From: Pegea sp. RAD2-039
Taxonomy: Eukaryota > Chordata > Thaliacea > Salpida > Salpidae
Length of the DNA stretch: 64,000 nt
Direction of reading: 5' to 3'
Assembly (NCBI GenBank): GCA_034620365.1
Contig: JAQGEQ010000326.1
Location: 1-64,000, forward strand
The position numbers were made by a program, and so were the translations under genes. Position 1 is the stretch's first letter. Every line of letters begins with the position of its first letter. Of the stretch, positions 23,721 through 36,064 are shown one piece after another. The notes below the pieces were generated by a model. The model was not told where the DNA came from, made no database searches, and saw only the letters and a program-made list of their open reading frames with translations.

Positions 23721-23961
23721 ACATTAGTAACAGCATCATTTAATAAATTGAAGAAAATGAAAGACAATAATATTTTAAAAATAATCGTTTAACAACTAAC
23801 AGCTTGTAATCATTTATCTTTTTTTAGTTTACAAGAATATTCGACAGCTCGTAACAGCAAAAAGAACAAAACTCCATAACAATTTTGACTTGGACTCAAG
23901 TAATGAAATGTTTTTATTATCTAATGATACTAAATAAAAGATGCTTTAATCATAATTTTTC

Positions 23962-24033
23962 TTTATTTATTGCAATAAACGAAAAGGAGGGTGCCCGAAA
24001 AGAGCACCTCTTGCTAAACCACATTCTCACAAA
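23962..24033 (-). mobile_element. T1: orphan LINE 3' tail
   Basis: The minus strand carries the end of the LINE 3' UTR: GTGAGAATGTG, a hairpin with stem GGTGC/GCACC (24008-24004 and 23994-23990), then TTTATTGCAATAAATAAAG. Only about 70 bp is shared with L-3; the preceding DNA is different. It may be a severely truncated LINE copy or a SINE that borrowed the LINE tail. Confidence 0.65.
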
Positions 24034-24557
24034 CAACACATTTTATACTTAATTAAGTTGGAAATTAAGAAAGAAAAAGATGTAACACTTGGCATATCAG
24101 TAGACTTCAAAATGATTCTTATAATTCCAATTTCATCTATTCTTGTTAGCTTATTTTATATGTTTATTTGTATTCTTGCTTAACCAAATCGTAAATACAA
24201 TATACTAATCACACTTAAGCATATGACAACGTATAATAGTAAACTAAAAATTCTAGGTTCTTAGGATTGAATTATGTGAAATAATATATAGCCGTGTGTT
24301 CACAACAAGTATACGTAAACTTTCTGCTTTATACTAAAATTAATAGATAATTATTTTAAAAATTGAATAACTATCAGTAATCTCAAAGTTATCGATTAAT
24401 ATTTATTTTTTAATTCAAATCATTTTATCGTTTGGTTTATCTATAGGTTATTTTTTAGTTAAAGTTTAATAAATGAATAAATCAAATAAAATCTGAAAAA
24501 TAAAAGGAAAATAAATAAGTCATTAGGAGAAACAAAAAAATAATTTTTTGTTAAAAT
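24034..24557. other. Flank left of LINE L-2
   Basis: This is AT-rich DNA whose inverted counterpart is 45440-45940. That counterpart runs on without a LINE and so preserves the empty site of L-2. No gene is seen. Confidence 0.6.
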
Positions 24558-27173
24558 AAGATAAATACCATTGATTGCCCAGGATTTGAGATTATTGCTT
24601 TCAATTTTCATTACTCAAAGTCTAAGTTTTCCCGCTTTATATGTACCTACCTACCACCGTCTAAAGTTAACGATGAGGTTACTATTAAGGCCTTATTGAA
24701 GGTTCTGAAAAGCCTTGTTTGTCCTGAGATGTATATTCTCGGGGATTCTAATTTTAGTAGAATTGATTGGAATAACCCAAATTTAGCATTCAATGGAAAA
24801 ATGTTTAATTTGAATGGAGACAAAACTAATTTAGCCAATCTGAGTCATGTCTTTGTAAACTTCCTTGATGCCAATAATCTATCTCAGATGGTTACTTTTC
24901 CAACCCAAGTTAGTGGTAATACTTTGGATCTTCTCATCACATCAAAACCTGATAACGTTATCTACGTTGATCAAAATGAACCTTTTGCTCTGACATGCGA
25001 TCACAACATGATTGAATTCAAGCTCCAACAAACTTTTTCTACGAACGTTAAAACTCCAAGCATACGGAACTTTTATCGTGGAAATTATAACAGTATAAAC
25101 AAGTTTTTATCAGGTGTTGACTGGATTTCTGTTTTCAACTCTACCGAAGACATCAATGATATCTACTCAAGGTTTACTAACATTGTTAATGAGTCAATTA
25201 AAAAGTTCATACCTTTATATAGAGTCAACAAAAAACCACACTTGCCAAGATATTTAAGGAATTTACAGCATTTGAAAAACCTCTTATACAAACAAACTAA
25301 AGCAGATCCTTCCATCAAACCTCTATACAAAGATCTTTGTCTAGTCTACAAGAAATCAGTTTATAGCCTCTATTTAGGAAAAGAAAGTGCAATCTTATCT
25401 TCACCTAGCAAGAAAACGTTTTTTGGCTTCATTAATCACAAGCTTAAGGCGAGATCTCATCTACCTCCCTTGCTTGATAACGCCAATAAGCTGGTGATGG
25501 AACCAAAGAATAAAGCTGAATTGCTAAACAAACAATTTGAAAAGGTTTTTATAACCGATGATGGCAATACTCCTACTATTTCCTACTCCAATATCCTTTC
25601 AAATATCTCTGAGATGGTAGATCTAGACATAACAGTTGATATAGTATCTAAGGCTATTTCTTCTCTAAAATCAACAGTTTCCAACACCCCAGATCAAATC
25701 CCAGCTTTGTTTTTAAGAAAAAGTACTTCTTCTTTAGCGCTACCCTTATCGCTACTCTTTAACATGACTCTTAAGCGGGGAAGAATTCCACAAATTTGGA
25801 AGAATGCTATTAGTACTCCAATTTATAAGAAGGGTCCCAGAAACACTGCACTTAACTACAGACCAGTTTCGCTGACATCGGTTATCTGCAGAACTCAAGA
25901 ACATATCATTCACAACCATATAACTAGCCATTTGACGGAGCATCATCTAATATCTGATGCCCAGCATGGCTTTGTTAAGCAAAGATCTTCTTTGACTCAA
26001 CATCTCACTTTTTTCAATGAGCTTACAGCTCATTACGAAAGTAATACTCCATGTGACATCATATACCTTGATTTTGCTAAAGCGTTTGATTCTGTTCCAC
26101 ACAACAAGCTCATTACTGTATTGAAAAACATAAAAATCAGCAACTCTATCTTAAAATGGATTGAAGATTTCTTATCAGGTAGAACCCAACGAACCCGTGT
26201 AGAAAGATCTTTATCTACTCCTAGTAAAGTCACCAGCGGCGTTCCTCAGGGTTCCGTTCTGGGTCCACTTCTCTTTTTGATTTTTATTGAAGACCTCATC
26301 AGAAGACTAATAACAGTAGACAATGTCAGTGTGTTTGTGTATGCAGCTGACATCAAGCTATTATCTGGTTCTCACTCAAAACTCCAAACTGCACTAAACA
26401 TTGTAAAAAACTGGTCTGCGAATTGGCAACTTAAAATCCAGCCAACAAAGTCTGAAGTTATAACATTCTCCCGCAAGCCAGCGGCCAACTTCAGCAACCA
26501 ATACTACATCAATGGATCCATTCTTGAACGAGTATCCTCAGTCATAGACCTCGGCATTACTCTGACATCTGACTTCAAATGGCACAGTTATGTTTCCAGA
26601 ATCTTTGGAAAATCTATCAAGCTTGTCCACCTCATCATAAAGACTTTTAATTCTAAAGATCCATGGTTTTTCGTCAACCTTTTCAAACTGTACATACGCC
26701 CTATTCTTGAATACAATATCAGTGCATGGATGCCATATCAAGTTGGTGATATCAGAAAAATCGAATCTGTTCAGGCAACATTTACGAGATTGGTTTGCAG
26801 GAAACTTAATATCAAATACGAGAGTTATAAGCATCGTCTCAGCTTCTTCAATCTAGATACTTTGGAAATCCGAAGAATTAAATACGACCTTATTCTGATT
26901 TTTAAAATTATTCACAACCTAATTGATCTTCAGTTTGATGACTTTTTCTCCATTAGTCCCTCCCTCAAGTTATATCAACTTAGAAGACATAAATTACATC
27001 TTAATAAGCCCACTCCACCAGCTACGTTAACCAGATTAAGTTTTTTCTCATACCGCACAATCAGTGCATGGAACAATCTGCCATCAGAGATTGTCATGTC
27101 AAAATCACTTATGCTGTTCAAGAAAAAGCTGAATTGTTATAATATCGCCAAATTTGCCATTTCTAAACTGTGA
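24558..27173 (+). pseudogene. L-2 ORF2 fragment with RT active-site change
   Basis: The frame is open from the truncation point to TGA at 27171-27173 (about 871 residues). It lacks the first part of the endonuclease but keeps GDSNFSRIDW, DLLITSKP and TCDHNMIEF. The RT has FAKAFDSVPHNKL (motif A) and SGVPQGSVLGPLLF (motif B). Motif C is YAAD instead of YADD (GCT at 26346-26348 where L-3 has GAC), which removes a metal-binding aspartate and should inactivate the enzyme. The C-terminal CR1-like region (ESVQATFTRLVCRKLN) is intact. It has no start codon or promoter of its own. Confidence 0.88.
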
Positions 27174-27280
27174 ATTTTTCTCTTTTACAATACTATGATT
27201 CTGTGCAATTCTTCATTGTCATATGCTTTTTCGTTTACACGTCAAATAGATCTAATTTGTGAGAATGTGTGTCAGCGAGA

Positions 27281-27299
27281 GGTGCTCTTTTTAGGCACC
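27281..27299 (+). other. L-2 3' UTR hairpin
   Basis: A five-base stem (GGTGC at 27281-27285, GCACC at 27295-27299) precedes the tail. The same hairpin is in L-3, T1, T2 and T3. By analogy with CR1/L2-type elements it is likely the signal recognised by the reverse transcriptase. Confidence 0.6.
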
Positions 27300-27318
27300 C
27301 TCCTTCACATTTATTGTA

Positions 27319-28330
<1,012 letters not shown>

Positions 28331-29525
28331 ATATATACATATATTCTTAAGAAGACTTTGACAAAGAGTTTATATGTTTGGTAACGTCATTTGTGTTATA
28401 TATATTATTATAATTATTTTAAATTATAAGGTTTTGTTGATCTCTTTTGCCTCTTTTAGTTAATTGTAAACTTAATGTCAATAGAGAAAAATGATTGGTG
28501 TTAGAAGATCCTGAATGATTTTTGATGTTTTGTGAACTTATGTAGCTTGCTTAATTTTAGAATACAATTGCTATTATCAACTTTTGTGAAGTTTTTGAAG
28601 GTATTTAGTTTAGACATGAACTATTCAAGCTTTTTTAAAATTAAAATTTGTAGTTAATGTTTATAACTGTCAAAATATCAGACTTTAAGTCAATTTTTGT
28701 TCGTTTATGTTGGCTTGTTGGCTATAAATTCTTGATACATTTCTGTGATATTTAAATATGTATTCTTTTAAGTTGAGCTTATCATTTTTAAATTAATTAA
28801 GTGGGTCAATATCAACTCTCTAATTTTCATTAAAATATTCTCTAACTATAACTAAAATATAATATATATATATATAAATATAACTAAGTATTTTTGTAAG
28901 TAAAAATAACTACAAATAGTATATTTGTAAAATATATATAATTTGAAAACATAGATATATTTTTTAATTAATCGTTGATCACTATTAATGTAACATTATA
29001 CAAGTTAATTCTATTTAGAACTTTACACTTGAATATGAGATAAATAACTGCAGATTAAAATCTGTAAAATTAAGGTTTAACATCTTGTTGATCTTTTTTA
29101 AACACTGTTAAATCTTATATTTATAACATACTTTTTAATTTTTAGTTTCTGAACTCATGTTATCATTATCACAAGCAAACGTGTTTTGCCCTCGTAACTG
29201 CTACATGTAAAACAATATTGCCTTTTCTATAGAATAATTTTTTTCTATTTATTTATTATAGAATTGGATATTTTGTCTTCTAAATATTGAACTATAACCA
29301 ATAACTTGTGAAAATACTTGCTAAAGTTTACAAAAATTTATTTTTTAAATTCGTTTTATATAAAATTATGTATTTAGAACATCATAAGTTTCTGGTTAAG
29401 ACTTTTACAAGACTTGATCTGCACTTGATTGTTATCATTAGTAAACAAACTTTGTATATCATATAAAAATAACATATCACTTAAAACTAAAATTATTTTA
29501 TATGCAAATTTTAAAATTAAAAAAG
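28331..29525 (+). repeat. G4 upstream region (B-type 5' flank)
   Basis: This matches 42130-43280 and 48300-49450 directly, and the G3 and G7 upstream regions inverted. It is AT-rich with runs of TATATA near 28861-28880. A TATA-like word (CATATAAAAATAA) lies near 29460, about 80 nt before the acceptor. No exon is recognised. Confidence 0.6.
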
Positions 29526-29541
29526 TTTTTTTTTTCTTCAG
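29526..29541 (+). promoter_or_regulatory. Splice acceptor before G4 start
   Basis: A polypyrimidine run ends CTTCAG (AG at 29540-29541), followed by the 15-nt leader and ATG at 29557. Confidence 0.65.
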
Positions 29542-29556
29542 CCTATTAACTTGAAA

Positions 29557-30855
29557 ATGAACTTGATACAAGGCAGCAACTTTGCAAGAAAAAGAAAACT
29601 GTCATCAGATGATGATGAGAAAAGTTTTAATTATAAAACTGCAGAGAAGAAAATTTTGGTAAACACTTCTTGTGGAGTATATAACTTGTATAAAAGTCAT
29701 GCTGATCAAACTAGTTTAAATAATACTAAAGAAATTCCAACAAATACAAGTTGCCATTATAAAGAGACTAACAGCGATAAGAAAGCATTCAAAGGGAAAG
29801 AAAATAATGAAGAAACCAAACAATCATCTAATTTCAAAATAAAATATGAATGCTTAGATTGTAACAAGAAATTTAAATGCAAATCTCAGATTGTTTATCA
29901 TGAAACAACTCATACTGGTGAGAAGTCCAATGATTGTGTTGCTTGTGAAAGAAAATTTAGTCATAGATCCAGTCTTTTAAGTCATGAAAGAACTCATACT
30001 AGTGAGAAACCATATGAATGTATTGTTTGTGAAAGAAAATTTGCACGTAATTCCAGTCTTTTAGTTCATGAAAGAACTCATACTGGTGAGAAGCCATATG
30101 AATGTATTGTTTGTGAAAGAAAATTTGCACATAATTCCAGTCTTTTAAATCATGAAAGAACTCATACTGGTGAGAAACCATTTGAATGTATTGCTTGTGG
30201 AAGAAAATTTGAACATAATTCCAGTCTTTTAACTCATAAAAGAACTCATACTGGTGAGAAGCCATATGAATGTATAGTTTGTAAAAGAAAATTTGCACGT
30301 AATTCCACTCTTTTAATTCATGAAAGAACTCATACTGGTGAGAAGCCATATGAATGCATTGTTTGTGAAAAAAAGTTTAGTCAAAACGCCCATTTGTTAA
30401 GTCATGAAAGAACTCATACTGGTGAGAAACCATATGAATGTATTGTTTGTGAAAAGAAGTTTAGTCAAAAGTCTAATCTTTTATGTCATGAAAGAACCCA
30501 TACTGGTGAGAAGCCATATGAATGCAATGTTTGTGAAAGAAAGTTTGCACATAATTCAAATCTTTTAACTCATGAAAGAACTCATACTGGTGAGAAACCA
30601 TATGAATGCATTGTTTGCGGAAAAATATTTACTCATAATTCCAATCTTTTAACTCATGAAAGAACTCATACTGGTGAGAAGCCATATGAATGTGCTGTTT
30701 GTGAAAAGAAGTTTAGTCATAGGTCTAGTCTTTCATGTCATGAAAGAACCCATACTGGCGAGAAGCCATATGAATGTGCTGTTTGTGGAAGACAATTTGC
30801 TCGAAATTCCAGTCTTTTTACTCATGAAAGGACTCATACCGGCGAGAAACCATAG
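29557..30855 (+). CDS. G4: C2H2 zinc-finger protein, 12 fingers, B-type
   Basis: This is a 432-residue predicted nuclear DNA-binding protein. It starts [17 protein letters not shown], 15 nt after a splice acceptor, with AAA before the ATG. The leader has the basic signal RKRK and the acidic SDDDE. Finger 1 is the family-specific [17 protein letters not shown], with an unusual HETTH end. Finger 2 is divergent at its start (NDCVACERKF). The array helices include RNSSLLV, HNSSLLN, RNSTLLI, QNAHLLS, QKSNLLC, HNSNLLT and RNSSLFT. The protein ends TGEKP at a TAG that replaces the TAT of the next finger. Likely poly(A) signal AATAAA is at 30983-30988. It is divergent from G3, with L-2 and the AAAT array between them. 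Confidence 0.92.
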   Translation: MNLIQGSNFARKRKLSSDDDEKSFNYKTAEKKILVNTSCGVYNLYKSHADQTSLNNTKEIPTNTSCHYKETNSDKKAFKGKENNEETKQSSNFKIKYECLDCNKKFKCKSQIVYHETTHTGEKSNDCVACERKFSHRSSLLSHERTHTSEKPYECIVCERKFARNSSLLVHERTHTGEKPYECIVCERKFAHNSSLLNHERTHTGEKPFECIACGRKFEHNSSLLTHKRTHTGEKPYECIVCKRKFARNSTLLIHERTHTGEKPYECIVCEKKFSQNAHLLSHERTHTGEKPYECIVCEKKFSQKSNLLCHERTHTGEKPYECNVCERKFAHNSNLLTHERTHTGEKPYECIVCGKIFTHNSNLLTHERTHTGEKPYECAVCEKKFSHRSSLSCHERTHTGEKPYECAVCGRQFARNSSLFTHERTHTGEKP

Positions 30856-30945
30856 GAATATATATTTTTGTGAAAAAAGTTTTAGCTGAAATTCAAGTCG
30901 GTTACGCCATGAAATGTTGCATGTTTCTCAGAAAAAGTTAGATCA
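30856..30945 (+). pseudogene. Decayed last finger of G4
   Basis: The DNA after the stop still reads like a finger (SSRLRHEMLHVSQKK in a shifted frame). It has a one-base insertion and loss of the first cysteine. It is now 3' UTR, homologous to the decayed fingers after G3 and G5. Confidence 0.7.
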
Positions 30946-31514
30946 TTTTGCTGGTCACAGTTTACTCATCATTTTAAGAATGAATAAATAGCTTTGTAAA
31001 GATCAGAGGGTTTAAAAACATAATTTTTAAAATTGTTTTTTCAGTTTGAGCTGTTTTCATTTTATTTATATTTGTTTTAATGATCAAATGGTGTATGTTA
31101 CAGTAAATGATAATGATTTGAAACGTTATTCATTTTTTTATTGTTTGTGATTGGCGGTTTGTATTTTTTTTTTGTAAACGAACTATACCTTATTTCGTTC
31201 CTTGTCCAAGTTTTTCAAACCCTCAAGTTTTTTATTGTACTTTATTTATATTGAAACAGAAACTTATCAGGTTTTATAAACAGATTGTATTTAAAATGAA
31301 CTTTTAAAACACAAAATCTTGATAATTTTTTGCAATAAACAAAAAATAATTGTTACTTAAATTTCAAAAATGAAATAGCAAAATATTGAGGTTTATATTG
31401 TAACAAAAAAGCCTCTTCTATTGGAAAGACATTGTTGTTGTTTTACATGTAGCACTTATGAGAACAAAACATCATTTGCTTGTGTAAATATTAAAAGGAG
31501 TTGTAAATTAAATA
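30946..31514 (+). other. G4 3' flank
   Basis: The part to about 31180 matches the G5 3' flank (44700-44950) and, inverted, that of G3. The rest is AT-rich DNA with no gene seen. Confidence 0.6.
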
Positions 31515-31711
31515 TGTAAAAAAAATCTGAAAAAACTTGCGCCTATCAAATCTCTTGGTTTTACCTAAAAGTAGTCGACAAAGCTATTTTTGTGACGTTT
31601 TCTTACTTATCCTTTTAAAATATCCTACTAATATCCAATATTACCTGGGGTCGAACCCGGTACTTCCTAGCTAGAAGGTAGGTGTACTAACCGCTTCGCC
31701 AACAACCAGGA
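31515..31711 (-). mobile_element. tRNA-derived SINE candidate
   Basis: On the minus strand 31711-31640 resembles a tRNA. Box A TGGCGAAGCGG is at 31701-31691 and box B GGTTCGACCCC at 31657-31647. The anticodon-like loop CTTCTAG (UCU, arginine-like) has a 4/5 paired stem. The acceptor stem does not pair, so a working tRNA is unlikely. The following body (to about 31515) recurs without the tRNA head at 32843-32945 and partly at 41215-41262, as expected for 5'-truncated SINE copies. Confidence 0.6.
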
Positions 31712-31816
31712 ACTTTCTCATGTATATAAATGCTGTTAAGATGCCGAGCCTTGCTAAAGTAATCATCACTTAATTTAATTCTAAGAAAATCTTAAATTTG
31801 TTTCAACATTTTTTCA

Positions 31817-31890
31817 TTTTATTTATTACAATAAATGCGAAGAATGGTGCCAGAAGAGAGCACCTCGCTAACACACATTCTCACATATAA
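31817..31890 (-). mobile_element. T2: orphan LINE 3' tail
   Basis: The minus strand reads GAGAATGTGTGTTAGCGAGG, a GGTGC/GCACC hairpin (31864-31860 and 31850-31846), then TTTATTGTAATAAATAAA. It lies about 100 bp from the SINE candidate. Upstream DNA (to about 31925) shares a GATGTTACAC-like word with T1. Confidence 0.65.
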
Positions 31891-32193
31891 CATATATTTA
31901 GTGAAAAAAATAGAAAGTAAAAGATGTTACACATATTATTTCGATAACACTCGTTAGAAACATGACTTAGTTAAAATACTTACAAACCTCAATCAACTAG
32001 TAATCAACTTTTCAGTTTACATTCATTTAGCTAAAAATATATGTTAAAAGGTTCTACCTTATGCTATTAGCAAAATATAAACCATCTCTTGGCTTGAAGT
32101 AGATGATTATTTAAAAACTTTTACATTTTGGTCTATCAACAATGTTTAAAATGGTTTTTAAAACATGTCATGTAATACAATTGCTAGTTAAAA

Positions 32194-32274
32194 GATTAAG
32201 GCGAGGTCTAAAATACCTACCTTGCTTGATAACAGTAACCAACTTGTGATGGAACCAGAGAATAAAGTTATCCT
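32194..32274 (+). mobile_element. Small LINE ORF2 fragment
   Basis: About 80 bp matches L-3 near 38327-38405. It encodes a variant of LPPLLDNANQLVMEPKNK with several changes. It is a relic of an older copy. Confidence 0.7.
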
Positions 32275-32459
32275 TGATTGATTATCAATGAGGTAAACTG
32301 AAATTGATTTTTCTCAAATGATAAAAAATTAAATTGTTTAAGCAAAGCATTGATTTAGTAACCATAAGGAATATGTTCCAAAGGTAGATTAATCTTATGA
32401 AATAACATTCGTTTTAGATTAAAGTATTTGAAACAAGCAAAACAAGTTAAATCGTTTCA

Positions 32460-32800
32460 ATGATCATACTAAGCACAACAAATAATGTTAAATATAACTA
32501 ATTGTAATTAATAAACAATAAAAACAAATATGTAAAGTTGGTAATACCAATAAAAAACCAAAGGGATTCCAGGATGACACCATTCGAAAAGATAGTTTTT
32601 AAACAATTTTTCATCGTAGTATCAAGTTTTCAATTTGAGTTTGTATATTTAGGTTTAAATCATTTAAACAAAAAATATTTACTTCAAATTTGAATTACTA
32701 ATTTAAGTTTTGATATTTCAAAGTTTTTTTTTCGAAATGCAACTCCAGAATTTCCTATCATTTTTTTTTTGAAATTTTTCCCTTTATTATTTTTACAAAA
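32460..32800 (-). repeat. Repeat R, copy 2
   Basis: This resembles 1560-1800, 40890-41180 and, inverted, 58390-58620. It is noncoding and of unknown type. No terminal repeats are recognised. Confidence 0.55.
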
Positions 32801-32842
32801 GTTTTTGTAAAATAATTTGAAAACACCTTAAAAAATTGTGTG

Positions 32843-32945
32843 AAAAAACTTGCGCTTATCAAATCTCTTGGTTCTACGTAAAAGTAATCGACCAATTTAT
32901 TTTTGTAAAGTTTTGTTACTTATTATTCAAACTTATCAAGGATTT
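32843..32945 (-). mobile_element. SINE body without tRNA head
   Basis: This matches the body of the SINE candidate at 31515-31625 (word CTTATCAAATCTCTTGG on the plus strand). The tRNA-like part is absent. The stretch 32946-33289 beside it is AT-rich DNA with no gene seen. Confidence 0.5.
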
Positions 32946-33289
32946 TTATTATCAAACTTATTAGGATTACAGATCTTCACACTTTAGCAGTAGTAGATTA
33001 TGGAATACATGTGGTCTGTTTAAATTTTAAATCTAAATCTAAACATTAAAACATTTAACGAATTTTTAACCAAATAATAAAAACCAGCATCAGTTTGCAT
33101 AGCATTTATTAAGTAAGAAATTACAATTTACGTAGAATAGCGCAAAAATAGAAGAGTTTACAATAACTTATTGTAAGAAAATACAATTTTAACAAAATAG
33201 ATAGTTTCAAACTTTAAGAATTGAGAATGAAAACGAAATAATCATAAAAATCATCATTATACGGGTTTTCCAAAAGATCTTACATTTGC

Positions 33290-33617
33290 AGATTAACAGA
33301 TTCTTTCACATTAGAAGAATCTTTCATGGCGTCAAAAGATTGGAAATTTCACTAAAAACTTTTCCACAAAAATTACATTTATATGACTACTCATAGACAT
33401 GATTTTCTGCATGAGTTAAAAAGTAAGATTTTTCATTAAATTTTTTTCCACAAACAAAACATTCATATGACTTTTCACCTGTTTGAGTTTTTTCATGAGT
33501 TGAAATAGTAGATTTTTGACTAAATTGTTTTCCACAAACAGTACAATCATATGACTTCTTATCGGTATGAATTTCTTGATGAGTTAAAAGAATTGATTTT
33601 TTACTAAAACTTTTTCC
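33290..33617 (-). pseudogene. ZNF pseudogene fragment, four decayed fingers
   Basis: The minus strand encodes fingers of the type CTVCGKQFSQKSTISTH and CFVCGKKFNEKSYFLTH. Finger 2 ends HEKTQ (last histidine lost). A stop lies in the linker before the final finger, and the last finger is frameshifted. The end resembles the C-type fragment at 22672-22929. The 5' side is cut at about 33618, where block A begins. Confidence 0.7.
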
Positions 33618-35720
33618 AAGATTTGTAGGAAAATAAAATCAAATACTGATTATTATTAAAGACTAGAAAATATAAATCAAAATTATCCTTCTCTTTTTAT
33701 ACATTGTAAGTATTTGTAAGTTTTATCAAACCTAGCATTAAAATTAATAAGCTGAATAAAACATTTAAAATAATTTTATCAAAATCATAACATCAAATAT
33801 ATTGACTAAATTCTCAAATAATTTTATAAATAGAAATCAGTGAACCAGAACCTTTGCAGTCTGTGGCGACGATTTGTTTGATAAAGTAAAATACTGAAAA
33901 GAAAGATTAATATTTTGATATAACAGCTAAATAAAGAGATAAGATAATTCAAATAAAATTATCATTAATAACCAAAATATTAACAAACTAAAATGATACT
34001 TTCTTTAAGGGCATTAATCAAAATTAAAAGAATATGAAATTTATAAGTTGGTTAATAAATATATACATGCCTACAAGTTGTCTATTTCAAAATCCTGCTC
34101 GTTTTCAAGACCTAATACGTCTACTGTTCCATAATAATTCTTTTACTATCATCTCTTTCCATCTAATAATTGTCAAAACAAAAGTTAATTTTAATAATTA
34201 CTATCTCTTTTATAACTTTGATTTATTTAGAACTCTTACAAAATGTTTTCCTTTGAGAACAATTTTAAATTACTTTTTTTACTTAATTAAATTAATTTTC
34301 TACAAAAAGTTTATCGAAGACAAGAAAGAAAAAAACTTTTATAAAACAACTAAGTGAAATCATAAATTTATTACAAATATACTAATGGTAGTCTACCAAT
34401 ATTACGATTATTATATTCAAATTTAAAGGTTTTATTAACAACAAGAGTTGAAAATGATATATTTTCAGAAGTTCAATTTTCTTATAAAGTTAATCGACAG
34501 ATTGTCGATTTCAAAATATTGCTAGTGTGGATGACAACTAGCTGAGCAGTTTGTTGAACTAAAAAATAGTTCCTTCTTTTATTAATTTCTTTAGATCTAG
34601 TATTTGTCAGGAGGAAAGTACTTTGTCAAAATTTTCTTTTTCTCAATAAGTTTGATTTATTAAAAACTGTTAGACAAACTTTATTTCTCTGACATCAATC
34701 TTATAGAAGACTGTATATTATTACTAGGTGCAAAATACTTTTGAGTTTAAATTTTTCAAGTAATTCGTTAAAACTAAACATATTTTTTATATAAAGATAT
34801 TTGTATTAGTTTGAACAAAATTTTTACAAATATTAAAAAATAAAGTCTTTCAAGTTCAAAGTCTTAGACTATTTATCGAACAGATCTAAGGAGAAATTTA
34901 CAATTTTACAAAATATGAAAATAAAATTATTACAGCGACATGTTGTGGCTGAAAAATAAATATTAAAATCTAATTTTATTTGACAATATTTTTTGATTTA
35001 CAGTCTAATAAAAGAAATTCCAATAAAAGTGAGACAAACTGCAAATAAATTGTTAAGGTCAGCTTTTCTCTGACTCTTAATTAATTGACATGGTAGAATT
35101 TGTTAGGTAATATTTTTCTTTGATCTTACTTATGTTATTCTAAACTTATTTAAGTATTTTATGAAAACAGTTGATTAAATTGAGTTTTATAGTTATTATA
35201 TAATATTATATACTAGATAATATTTATATAATTATATACTAATAGTGAATTATACTTTGCATTATTTGAATATATTGGAAAATAATATTTTTTTGATTAC
35301 GTCACACATAACGTCTTCAAACAAAATTTTTTTGTGATGATTTTATGAAACTAGTTCAAGCTTCAAATTTTAGTAATGAAGAAAAGTCTGTAAGTATAAA
35401 TAAAGCAATCAAAATATTTTTATTTTATAAGCTATAAGTTGAAATAAAAGAATTCAGTTTAAAATCACTTTAATGTATTCATTATGAGAACATGCAGAAA
35501 ATATTTTGGAATGTAAAATTTTTCTTATTTATTTTTGAAATATTTTCATATTGATAAGAATTTTTCCAATCAATCGAGCTGCAATTTATGAGTAAAATAT
35601 ACAATACAAGTTTGTTTCAATATTACTTGAATGCAATTAAATGAATGTAATTACTTTAAAAAAACATTCTTTATTAGACAAAGTAATTTAAATTTTTAAG
35701 AAATTAGGCAAAGTTTTCAA
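33618..35720 (+). repeat. Block A, copy 2, left part
   Basis: This is a direct copy of 14297-16266. The copy is interrupted by LINE L-3 and resumes at 40219. It contains the short frame at 34034-34357. An extra stretch near 35000-35140 is absent from copy 1. Confidence 0.8.
34034..34357 (+). CDS. Short frame conserved between block A copies (hypothetical)
   Basis: This 107-residue frame, MKFISWLINIYMPTSCLFQN onward, is colinear with 14723-15013. It ends KKEKNFYKTTK because a stop in the other copy is absent here. No family is recognised. It is a weak candidate. Confidence 0.2.
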   Translation: MKFISWLINIYMPTSCLFQNPARFQDLIRLLFHNNSFTIISFHLIIVKTKVNFNNYYLFYNFDLFRTLTKCFPLRTILNYFFYLIKLIFYKKFIEDKKEKNFYKTTK

Positions 35721-36064
35721 CTTTTCTATTTGAATAAGGTTATAGGTTGTTAGGATAACAAATTTATTCTGATATTGCTTATAAGCTTTGATAAAACTGT
35801 TTTCAGTAAAGGATTTGTATATTTTTTATGATCATATCTGGATTAGAAATCAATTTGGACTTTTGATCATATTCAATTTCTATATACTCTATTTGAATAA
35901 CTGCTAATAAGCTGTGATTAAGTTTTGTGGTGTATTTATTTATTATTATTTATTATATTTTATTAACTTGGTATATTTGTTTATATATTTATTTATATAC
36001 ATATCACATACATTTATCTGACTTATAAATTTCATAGTTTGGTGGGAGTTACTAAAAATCTATC

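Larger units (their letters stand above)
24558..27318 (+). mobile_element. L-2: 5'-truncated CR1/L2-like LINE copy
   Basis: This starts within the ORF2 endonuclease domain at AAGATAAATACC (matching L-3 near 37441) and runs to the 3' hairpin and AAAT tail. It is very close to L-3 over its whole length, so the insertion is young. The empty site is visible in the inverted paralogue at about 45420-45450. A very long AAAT array follows the tail. Confidence 0.9.

Noticed and set aside
25752-26834. Minus-strand frames inside L-2 (and at 38635-39717 in L-3).
   Set aside because: They are shadows of ORF2 and appear in both copies only because the element is the same.
29999-30349. Long minus-strand frames opposite ZNF arrays (also 12-194, 9407-9643 shifted, 44128-44352, 50220-50444).
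   Set aside because: They repeat every 28 residues and are the antisense or shifted reading of the 84-bp finger repeat, with no independent support.
31640-31711. Functional tRNA-Arg gene.
   Set aside because: The acceptor stem does not pair and the body continues as a repeat, so a SINE head is more likely.
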